This document shows, in pieces, positions 1-4,738 of a stretch of 6,006 bases of DNA; position 1 is the stretch's first letter, and each line of letters begins with the position of its first letter. The stretch is from Thermoproteota archaeon (GTDB lineage: Archaea > Korarchaeota > JAOZGF01). The stretch is taken from positions 1 through 6,006 of the forward strand of contig JAOZGF010000037.1 in assembly GCA_027491845.1 (NCBI GenBank), written 5' to 3'. Position numbers and translations under genes: made by a program. A model generated the notes under the pieces. It had not been told where the DNA came from. It saw nothing but the letters and a program-made list of their open reading frames with translations, and made no database searches.

Positions 1-11
1 GAAATTATTCA

Positions 12-21
12 GAGGGGAGGT
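12..21 (+). promoter_or_regulatory. Ribosome binding site of the ferredoxin gene
   Basis: A purine-rich AGGGGAGGTA run sits about 10 nt upstream of the ATG at 32. It contains GGAGGT, complementary to the 3' end of 16S rRNA, and supports that ATG as the true start. No promoter can be assigned because the window begins just upstream. Confidence 0.75.
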
Positions 22-31
22 AGGTAGCGAC

Positions 32-217
32 ATGCCGCCGAAAGTTGATCAAGACCTCTGCACGGGATGTGGAACATGCGCTGAAAACTGTCCAGCTGAC
101 CCGGTGGTTTTCGAAATTAAGGATGAAAAAGCCCACGTTGTTCATCCAGAAGCATGCATCGAATGCGAGGTGTGTGTTGAGAACTGCCCTGAGCAAGCAA
201 TAGAAATGGTAGAGTAA
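32..217 (+). CDS. 2x[4Fe-4S] ferredoxin, 61 aa
   Basis: Small cytoplasmic electron carrier of the bacterial/archaeal dicluster type. Two classic motifs are visible. The first is C10-x2-C13-x2-C16-x3-C20-P and the second is C42-x2-C45-x2-C48-x3-C52-P, each able to bind one [4Fe-4S] cluster. The length of 61 residues is normal for a free-standing ferredoxin, and the acidic composition fits the family. The ATG is preceded by a good ribosome binding site (12-21). The gene is convergent with the paaK-like gene and the two are separated by T-tracts, so it does not share a transcript with paaK; its operon partners, if any, lie left of the window. Such ferredoxins often follow 2-oxoacid:ferredoxin oxidoreductase genes, and they can also be the delta subunit of those complexes. 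Which role applies here cannot be told from this sequence. Confidence 0.93.
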   Translation: MPPKVDQDLCTGCGTCAENCPADPVVFEIKDEKAHVVHPEACIECEVCVENCPEQAIEMVE

Positions 218-258
218 CCTTAGAGTAACCTAAATCGCCGTTGTTCCCTCGCTTACAT

Positions 259-283
259 CTTTCTTTTTTTTAAGTTAAAAAAA
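259..283. terminator. Convergent T-tract terminators between ferredoxin and paaK
   Basis: On + there is an eight-T run at 264-271, about 50 nt past the ferredoxin stop. On - the seven A at 277-283 read as seven T, about 32 nt past the paaK stop. The two tracts lie back to back around AAGTT, so the region can also form an imperfect A/T-only stem. Oligo-T at gene ends is the known archaeal intrinsic termination signal and does not need a GC-rich hairpin. Confidence 0.6.
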
Positions 284-314
284 GTAAAGAGGTTAAAAAG
301 GAGCCCCTGCTTGT

Positions 315-1604
315 TCATGCAGTCTCATTCGAGCCCCTTTCCCTGATCCTTCTTGCCTTACCCTCTACTGTGGGCATTGCTCCCTCCTTAACTAGGTTCA
401 CAGGTATCCTTATGAAAGTGTTTTGCAGGAGTTTTTTCTCCAGTTCCGCTTTCACCTTCTCCCTTTCCCGCCAATGGCTTCTCTTTACTTCTACCTTCAC
501 GGTTATCTCCTTATAATAGCCTTTTTTCACAATGTCTACCGTGTAGTTTCCAGTGGTTTCATGTATGCTTAGCACAGCGTTGTCGATTTGGCTTGGCCAA
601 ATGTTCACTCCCTTTATTATTATCGCGTCATCGTTTCTCCCCTTAATCCTCGATATTCTTGGAAAAACTAGCCCACATTCACATTGTTCGTAGGTTATCG
701 AGCAAACGTCGCCTGTCCTGAACCTTAAAACCGGGAAGGCCTCCTTCCAAAGTGACGTTAAAACTAGTTCTCCTTCCTCGTTTTCCTCAAGTACTTCTCC
801 TGTTCCAGGATCTATTATTTCAGGGTAAAAGTAGTCTGTCCAAACATGCAAACCATCCTTTTCCCTGCACTCTATAGCCACGCCTGGACCGCAGAGCTCT
901 GTTAATCCGTAGTTGTCGTACGCGTCGACCCCTAGTTTTTCCTCTATCTTGCTCCTAGCTGCCTCAGACCATGGCTCTGCACCGCACACAGCTATCCTGA
1001 GCCTTAAATCCCTTTCTGGATCCACTTGTTGTTCCTCTATTGCATGGGTCAATCGAACTGCAAAAGACGGGATAGCGTGGAAAGCCGTTATCCCTAAGTC
1101 CATCATCACTTGGATTGTCCTGGAGGACCCCACAGGGCCCAGCGGGATCGCTGCAGCACCTATTCTTTCAACGGCTTGAAGAATCCCCAGGCCCCCTGTA
1201 AACACGTTATGCGTTGAGGTATTCGCAAATATGTCTTTAGCGGTCACGCCAACCATCATTAGCCCTCTAGCCATCAGGTTTGTCCACGTTGCAACATCGT
1301 TTCTCGTGTAAGCCGCAACCTTAGGCTTACCTGTGGTGCCTGAACTCATGTGTATCCTTACAACTCTGTCCAGAGGCTCTGCAAGGAAGCCGTATGGGAA
1401 ACTTTTCAGTAAGTCTTCCTTCGTTGTTAAAGGCAGTTGCTGAATGTCTTCCAGCCTCTTTATTACTAGATTCTCCCTAATTTTCTCTTTATAAAGCCTT
1501 GATCTTAAGGCTTGTCTAACAGACCACTTCAACCTCTTTAGCTGAATCTTTTCAAGTTCTTTTTTGTTGATGCTCTTTAACCTGTCCTGTGTAAATAGGG
1601 CCAC
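315..1604 (-). CDS. paaK: PaaK-type phenylacetate-CoA ligase (AMP-forming), 429 aa
   Basis: ANL-superfamily ligase expected to convert an aryl-acetate (phenylacetate type), ATP and CoA to the acyl-CoA, AMP and PPi in the cytoplasm. Visible motifs in order: the phosphate loop SSGTTGKP (87-94), YGLTE (232-236), RTGD (296-299), a CxCG element (C308, C310) followed by PRISRIKGR, KGVNIWP (331-337), and near the C-terminus the EGKARR segment (415-420), whose K416 is in the position expected for the lysine used in adenylation. The length matches the roughly 430-residue PaaK family. The start is GTG at 1604, the first start after an in-frame stop at 1610-1608; a GAGGTGA element lies 12 nt upstream. 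It is transcribed alone: the neighbour downstream is convergent, and upstream is a long gap. The exact acid (phenylacetate, indoleacetate, hydroxyphenylacetate or another aryl acid) cannot be read from the sequence. Confidence 0.92.
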   Translation of the reverse strand: MALFTQDRLKSINKKELEKIQLKRLKWSVRQALRSRLYKEKIRENLVIKRLEDIQQLPLTTKEDLLKSFPYGFLAEPLDRVVRIHMSSGTTGKPKVAAYTRNDVATWTNLMARGLMMVGVTAKDIFANTSTHNVFTGGLGILQAVERIGAAAIPLGPVGSSRTIQVMMDLGITAFHAIPSFAVRLTHAIEEQQVDPERDLRLRIAVCGAEPWSEAARSKIEEKLGVDAYDNYGLTELCGPGVAIECREKDGLHVWTDYFYPEIIDPGTGEVLEENEEGELVLTSLWKEAFPVLRFRTGDVCSITYEQCECGLVFPRISRIKGRNDDAIIIKGVNIWPSQIDNAVLSIHETTGNYTVDIVKKGYYKEITVKVEVKRSHWREREKVKAELEKKLLQNTFIRIPVNLVKEGAMPTVEGKARRIRERGSNETA

Positions 1605-1616
1605 CTCTCAACCTAA

Positions 1617-1628
1617 TCACCTCTCTCC
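1617..1628 (-). promoter_or_regulatory. Ribosome binding site of paaK
   Basis: Read on -, 1628-1617 gives GGAGAGAGGTGA, with GAGGTGA 12 nt before the GTG at 1604. The spacing is slightly long but similar to the 10 nt seen at the small membrane gene. It supports the GTG start. Confidence 0.5.
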
Positions 1629-1658
1629 TATCTTGAAAAGTGAAAAGGAAAGTCCAAG

Positions 1659-1680
1659 GAATCGTTCACTAATTATAGCC
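1659..1680 (-). promoter_or_regulatory. Candidate paaK promoter with overlapping possible operator
   Basis: On the - strand a TATA-like GGCTATAATTAG (1680-1669) is followed directly by TGAACGATTCC (1668-1658). About 25 nt after the TATA-like element transcription would begin near 1650, leaving a leader of about 45 nt. The segment just after it, read on + as GAATCGTTCA (1659-1668), recurs in the inverted repeat at 4694-4720. A protein bound there would lie between the TATA element and the start of transcription, the usual place for an archaeal repressor. The TATA match is only fair. Confidence 0.3.
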
Positions 1681-1833
1681 GGTTTAAGATTTACATGAGG
1701 ATTCCTTTCCCCATTTCCTGCGGAGAAAACTCCCTTGAAAGCTAGTGATATTGGTGTTTCATCGCCTCTTAACCTCTTCCCAGTAGGCTTTAAGGCTATG
1801 CCAATTTTCCTTAATAAATTTTTCTGATGTTGA

Positions 1834-1854
1834 CACTCTAACTTATTGTTAGTG
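1834..1854. repeat. Small inverted repeat before the structured island
   Basis: CACTCTAAC and GTTAGTG flank the spacer TTATT, giving seven pairs with a two-base bulge (CT). It lies about 12 nt before the structured island and 20 nt after the A/T-rich stretch TTAATAAATTTTT (1811-1823), which could be a TATA-type element for + strand transcription. It could be an operator or simply a weak hairpin. Confidence 0.3.
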
Positions 1855-1863
1855 TAACGTATT

Positions 1864-2028
1864 GCGGATAAACGAAGTTGCTGCGAAGCAAAAATTTGGG
1901 ACGAGTAGCGATAGCGTCCGCAAGCCAGTTTATCCCCTGTTCAACGACCGATAGGGGCGAACGATGGAGGTTGTGAAGGGTCGGCGGAGCAGTGGCACTT
2001 TATTACCTCCCATATTCTGGAGGGTACA
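1864..2028 (+). ncRNA. Candidate structured RNA (noncoding RNA or long leader element), family not recognised
   Basis: This part of the gap is about 50% G+C by hand count (91 of 180 bases over 1861-2040), against 28-38% in the 60-base blocks counted on either side, as is common for structural RNAs in A/T-rich archaea. A three-way junction can be drawn on +. The closing helix is GGATAAAC (1866-1873) with GTTTATCC (1928-1935), eight perfect pairs. It encloses TTGCT-GCGA-AGCAA (1878-1891), a stem capped by a GNRA tetraloop, and GGACG/CGTCC (1899-1903/1915-1919). Downstream, CGACC/GGTCG (1945-1949/1979-1983) and GGAGGT/ACCTCC (1966-1971/2005-2010) cross each other, a possible pseudoknot. A hairpin TACCTCC/GGAGGGTA (2004-2026, one bulged G) competes with the latter. 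The GNRA loop exists only on +, which favours that strand. I do not see RNase P, SRP, tRNA or known riboswitch signatures. It may be independent or part of a leader of the FAH-purA operon. Confidence 0.35.
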
Positions 2029-2230
2029 CACAAGTTGTTAACATACTCATCCATTGTTTTACAAGTAGAAAAATCAGGATGTATGAGCCATGCTCCTAAG
2101 AGGAAAAGGAGGTGGAAAAAGAAGTTCTAAAAGAATAAAAAGAATTTACGTTTTCAGATACTTCTACACGTACTTCAGTTGACAACATGAAGGGAAATTT
2201 AAGAGGGACACTGCAGTTAGTTAGGAGCTT

Positions 2231-2237
2231 AGGGGAG
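2231..2237 (+). promoter_or_regulatory. Ribosome binding site that decides the FAH-family start
   Basis: AGGGGAG lies 6 nt before the ATG at 2244. The in-frame upstream ATG at 2187 has no purine-rich site before it (the bases are CAGTTGACAAC), so the downstream ATG is the better start. Confidence 0.7.
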
Positions 2238-2243
2238 AGACAT

Positions 2244-3143
2244 ATGAAGATAGTTAATTACGTGTATAGAGGCGAGGAAAATTACGGTGTGCTTGTAGGG
2301 GATAAAATAATTCCGCATAGGTGGATAGAGGCAGCTACCCATGAAAAATTGCCTGGAACCATAATGGAGTTCATCTTTCAAGGAAAAACTTTTGAGGTAA
2401 TGAGGCACTACTCTAAGCTTGAGGAGTATTGCGGGAAAGGAATAGTCAGTCTCTCAAATGTAAAGGTTGTTCAGCCGGTCCCAATGCCCAGGAAAATAAT
2501 TTGTTTAGGCCTAAACTATTGGGATCATGCTGAAGAAGTAGGGCTTAAGCCTCCCAGTGAACCTGTGATTTTCTTTAAGCCCTGGACTTCAATTACAGGA
2601 CCATATAACCCGATAATTTACCCGAGAATAACCAGGGAACTTGACTATGAAGGTGAACTTGCCGTGATTATAGGTAGAAAAGCGAAGTACGTAAGTGAAA
2701 GGGAGGCTGTGGAGAATGTTTTGGGTTACATGGTTTTTAACGATGTTACTGCTCGTGACATACAGTTTAGGGATAGGCAGTGGACTAGGGGGAAAAGCTT
2801 TGATACGTTTGCTCCAACAGGCCCCTTTATAGTGACAAGGGATGAAATTGATGACCCTCACAGTTTAAGGATAGTTACTAAGGTTAATGAAGAGATAAGG
2901 CAGGATTCCTCCACTTCTAACATGGTTTTAACCATTGAAAAAGTAATCAGTAGCTTAAGCAATGTGATGACTTTAGAGCCTGGGGACATCATTGCGACCG
3001 GCACGCCTTCAGGGGTTGGAATATTTTTTAAGCCGAAACCTAGGCTCCTTAAACTAGGTGACGTTGTTAAGGTATGGATCGAGGGAGTAGGGGAAATTGA
3101 AAACAAGATTATTAGGGAAAAAAGTTGGAGGAATAACCATTGA
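2244..3143 (+). CDS. Fumarylacetoacetate hydrolase (FAH)-fold enzyme, 299 aa
   Basis: Cytoplasmic, Mg2+-dependent FAH-superfamily enzyme (COG0179 type), acting on 2-oxo acids such as acylpyruvates, oxaloacetate or hydroxymuconate-type ring-fission products. An N-terminal lobe of about 80 residues is followed by the FAH core: GLNYWDHAEE (89-98) with the probable catalytic H95, then FFKPWTS (110-116). DYEGELAVIIG (134-144) follows, with E136 and E138 as metal ligands, then NDVTARD (166-172) with D167 as third ligand. RGKSFD (182-187) has the conserved lysine K184, and GDIIATGTPSGVG (247-259) is the family signature. Length is normal. An in-frame ATG 57 nt upstream (2187) would add 19 residues, but only 2244 has a ribosome binding site, and MKIV...Y is a usual family N-terminus. 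The stop overlaps the purA start by four bases, so the two are one operon. Substrate cannot be assigned: isomerase, acylpyruvase and oxaloacetate tautomerase/decarboxylase members share these residues. Confidence 0.9.
   Translation: MKIVNYVYRGEENYGVLVGDKIIPHRWIEAATHEKLPGTIMEFIFQGKTFEVMRHYSKLEEYCGKGIVSLSNVKVVQPVPMPRKIICLGLNYWDHAEEVGLKPPSEPVIFFKPWTSITGPYNPIIYPRITRELDYEGELAVIIGRKAKYVSEREAVENVLGYMVFNDVTARDIQFRDRQWTRGKSFDTFAPTGPFIVTRDEIDDPHSLRIVTKVNEEIRQDSSTSNMVLTIEKVISSLSNVMTLEPGDIIATGTPSGVGIFFKPKPRLLKLGDVVKVWIEGVGEIENKIIREKSWRNNH
3127..3131 (+). promoter_or_regulatory. Ribosome binding site supporting the TTG start of purA
   Basis: GGAGG lies inside the last codons of the FAH-family gene, 8 nt before the TTG at 3140. 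It supports a TTG start and reinitiation coupled to the upstream gene. Confidence 0.75.
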
Positions 3144-4447
3144 GTTCTCTGGCTGTAATTGGCGCTCAATTTGGAGACGAGGGAAAAGGAAAGATCGTTG
3201 ATTTTCTAGCCCAAAAGGCCGACGTAATAGTTAGGTTCAACGGGGGAAGCAATGCAGGCCACACAGTTATGGTCGGAGAAAAAACATACAAGTTCCACTT
3301 GATCCCATCAGGTTCGCTTTACCCTGAGAAAACACTGTTAATCGGTAACGGATGCGTTGTGGATCCTGAAGTAGCTTGGGAAGAGATATTGATGGTTGAA
3401 AGGGAAAAAGGGAAGATAAACCTAACCATTAGTGAGAGGGCCCATGTTGTCTTTTCTTATCATAAGGTCTTGGATGAGTTACAGGAAAAATTGAAGGGCA
3501 AGTTAAAGGCTGGAACAACCAAGAGAGGGATCGGGCCAGCCTACTCTGATAAATCTGCAAGATTTGGCTTAAGGATGGTTGACCTAATAAATGAGGATTC
3601 CTTCAGAAGGAAATGTAAAAAACTCTTTTTAATGTACGACAGGTTAATGCAGACTTTTTATAATCACAAGTGGGAGAAACACGCCTCTATCGATGAAGAA
3701 GTGGAGAAATACGTTCAATTAGGTAGAAAACTTAAACCTTACGTTGGTGATGTCTCAGGAAAAATATTAAACTCCATCGAAAAAGGCGAAAACGTCTTGT
3801 TTGAAGGTGCACAGGGGACATTGCTTGACATAGACTTTGGCGTGTACCCGTTTGGAACATCGTCAAACACGACTGTTGGCGGAATTTGCGTCGGAGCCGG
3901 TGTGCCGCCGAGGGCTATCGATAAAGTGATGGGTGTAACTAAGGCATATTTAACGCGTGTGGGCGCAGGCCCTGTTCCAACCGAGATAAAAGGTGAACTA
4001 GCCAGGTACATTAGGGAGAAGGGCGCTGAGTATGGGGCTACAACTGGGAGGCCTAGGAGATGCGGTTGGCTTGATGCGGTGGCTTTAAAGTATGCATGCA
4101 GAATCAACGGCTTCGATTATTTAGCTGTAACAAAGATAGATGTTTTAGGTGGGATAGAGAAGGTTAAGATTTGTGTGGCCTATGAGGTAAATGGTAGTGA
4201 GACTAAATTTTTCCCTGCTGACACGGAAAAACTATCTGACTGTAAACCGGTTTATGAAGAGTTAGACGGATGGAGGAACTTATCCTTAGGGAAGTGGAGG
4301 AAAATAATCAAGGAAGGATATGGATCCCTGCCAGCAGAGGTGAAGAAATTCTTGGAGAGAATAGAGGAGCTATGCGGGGTCCCTGTAGCCCTAGTCTCAG
4401 TTGGACCGAGGAGGGATGAAACCCTAGTTCTTGAAGGAACACTCTAA
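3140..4447 (+). CDS. purA: Adenylosuccinate synthetase, 435 aa
   Basis: Catalyses IMP + aspartate + GTP to adenylosuccinate + GDP + Pi, the first committed step from IMP to AMP, in the cytoplasm. All family hallmarks are present: the GTP/IMP loop GDEGKGK (12-18) with D13 as the expected catalytic base and K18 ending the loop, NAGHT (38-42) with H41, GTTKRGIGPAYSDK (125-138), and FEGAQGTLLDIDFG (221-234). PFGTSSNTT (237-245), TTGRPRRCGWLD (301-312), TKIDVL (331-336) and the C-terminal VGPRRDET (421-428) follow. Numbering of the first loops matches the E. coli enzyme. At 435 residues it is the long form; several archaea, such as Pyrococcus, have a form nearer 340. Translation starts at TTG with GGAGG 8 nt upstream, and TTGA overlaps the FAH-family stop, implying coupled translation. 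Confidence 0.97.
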   Translation: MSSLAVIGAQFGDEGKGKIVDFLAQKADVIVRFNGGSNAGHTVMVGEKTYKFHLIPSGSLYPEKTLLIGNGCVVDPEVAWEEILMVEREKGKINLTISERAHVVFSYHKVLDELQEKLKGKLKAGTTKRGIGPAYSDKSARFGLRMVDLINEDSFRRKCKKLFLMYDRLMQTFYNHKWEKHASIDEEVEKYVQLGRKLKPYVGDVSGKILNSIEKGENVLFEGAQGTLLDIDFGVYPFGTSSNTTVGGICVGAGVPPRAIDKVMGVTKAYLTRVGAGPVPTEIKGELARYIREKGAEYGATTGRPRRCGWLDAVALKYACRINGFDYLAVTKIDVLGGIEKVKICVAYEVNGSETKFFPADTEKLSDCKPVYEELDGWRNLSLGKWRKIIKEGYGSLPAEVKKFLERIEELCGVPVALVSVGPRRDETLVLEGTL

Positions 4448-4451
4448 ACAG

Positions 4452-4494
4452 AAAAAGGTTTGAAGTTTTTAGACCTTAAATTAGTGTTATTTTT
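4452..4494. terminator. Convergent terminator zone between purA and the small membrane gene
   Basis: For + transcripts there are T-tracts at 4466-4470 (five T) and 4490-4494 (five T), within 50 nt of the purA stop. For - transcripts the five A at 4452-4456 read as five T, about 30 nt past the small gene's stop at 4487. No strong hairpin is seen. This fits archaeal oligo-T termination. Confidence 0.45.
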
Positions 4495-4633
4495 CCCTGA
4501 GTTTATCGGTGTAGGCGTCAACAAGTCTCCCTAGCTTCCAAAGAAATATCACAGCCGCAGCAACAATCACTGCTCCTAGCACGCCTTTTACAATCAAGCC
4601 CAACACAACCAATCCCGCATGGACGGCTAACAC
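4487..4633 (-). CDS. Small single-span membrane protein, 48 aa, function unknown
   Basis: A short reading frame with real-gene features. It starts at GTG (4633-4631), the first start after an in-frame TGA; on - a strong GGGAGGTG (4651-4644) lies 10 nt upstream. It ends at TAA (4489-4487). The product begins MLAVHAGLVVLGLIVKGV, continues LGAVIVAAAVIFLW and ends with a polar tail KLGRLVDAYTDKLREK. Residues about 7-32 are almost wholly hydrophobic apart from K16 and form one likely transmembrane helix. The basic/acidic tail (33-48) looks like a short amphipathic cytoplasmic helix, which would place the N-terminus outside, without a cleaved signal peptide. It is convergent with purA and runs in the same direction as the radical SAM gene, 105 nt downstream of that gene's stop, but the inverted repeat between them suggests separate transcription. 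I do not recognise a family. Confidence 0.6.
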   Translation of the reverse strand: MLAVHAGLVVLGLIVKGVLGAVIVAAAVIFLWKLGRLVDAYTDKLREK

Positions 4634-4643
4634 TTTCCCTTTT

Positions 4644-4651
4644 CACCTCCC
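4644..4651 (-). promoter_or_regulatory. Ribosome binding site of the small membrane gene
   Basis: Read on -, GGGAGGTG is among the strongest Shine-Dalgarno matches in the window and lies 10 nt before the GTG at 4633. Its presence is the main argument that this short frame is translated. Confidence 0.65.
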
Positions 4652-4693
4652 TACTTTAATTGCTTGCATTTAAGGCATTAGTTTGTCAAAAAG

Positions 4694-4720
4694 GTTGTGA
4701 ATGAATCGTTCATTTACAAC
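4694..4720. repeat. 27-nt inverted repeat: terminator hairpin or operator
   Basis: GTTGTGAATGAA (4694-4705) and TTCATTTACAAC (4709-4720) are complementary at 11 of 12 positions around the spacer TCG; the one exception would be a G-T pair on + but an A-C mismatch on -. On - the arm is followed by CTTTTTG (4693-4687), so 19 nt after the radical SAM stop there is a hairpin plus T-tract that looks like an intrinsic terminator. It also lies about 60-85 nt upstream of the small membrane gene, and its core GAATCGTTCA (4703-4712) recurs in the paaK promoter, so a protein-binding operator is the alternative. Confidence 0.55.
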
Positions 4721-4738
4721 TCCTGATTTAACGTGAAG

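Larger units (their letters stand above)
1617..1940 (-). pseudogene. Stop-free, start-less frame; possibly a decayed TnpB-like C-terminal tail
   Basis: Between stops at 1943-1941 and 1619-1617, one - strand frame stays open for 107 codons but has no ATG, GTG or TTG, so it cannot be a complete gene as it stands. The stretch encoded around 1700-1810 is protein-like: NLLRKIGIALKPTGKRLRGD, then ETPISLAFKGVFSAGNGE and RNPHV. What is seen resembles in style the end of IS200/IS605-family TnpB proteins, where an N-x3-NLL-type helix after the zinc finger leads into a loose tail with an E-x-x-P segment and a terminal GNP-like motif. That comparison is from memory and is weak. No zinc-finger CxxC pair or RuvC residues are present, so at most a small remnant is left. 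The frame overlaps the paaK promoter and part of the structured island, so chance openness remains a real alternative. Confidence 0.25.

Noticed and set aside
913..1179. Open frames antisense to paaK, FAH, purA and the radical SAM gene
   Set aside because: They lie wholly inside strongly supported genes, have no recognisable motifs and are shadows of coding sequence.
1641..1655. GGAAAGTCC-like string resembling the conserved 5' core of RNase P RNA
   Set aside because: Only this short string matches. The paired conserved 3' regions and the P4 helix are absent, and the segment falls in the paaK upstream region.
1759..1836. 25-codon minus-strand frame starting GTG (MSTSEKFIKENWHSLKAYWE...)
   Set aside because: Protein-like composition, but no ribosome binding site, very short, and it overlaps the longer stop-free frame at 1617-1940. 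There is not enough support to call it a gene.
1939..1957. GTTCAACGACC resembling a tRNA T-loop
   Set aside because: The arms do not form a 5-bp T-stem with a 7-nt loop, and no acceptor or anticodon arm can be placed around it.
2187..2243. Upstream in-frame ATG extending the FAH-family protein by 19 residues
   Set aside because: No ribosome binding site precedes it, while the ATG at 2244 has AGGGGAG at 6 nt and gives the usual family N-terminus.
4550..4645. Cysteine-rich alternative minus-strand frame (GTG at 4646) overlapping the small membrane gene
   Set aside because: Its start lies inside the GGGAGGTG ribosome binding site, and its composition (scattered C, R, S) is unlike a folded protein. 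The hydrophobic frame explains the ribosome binding site better.
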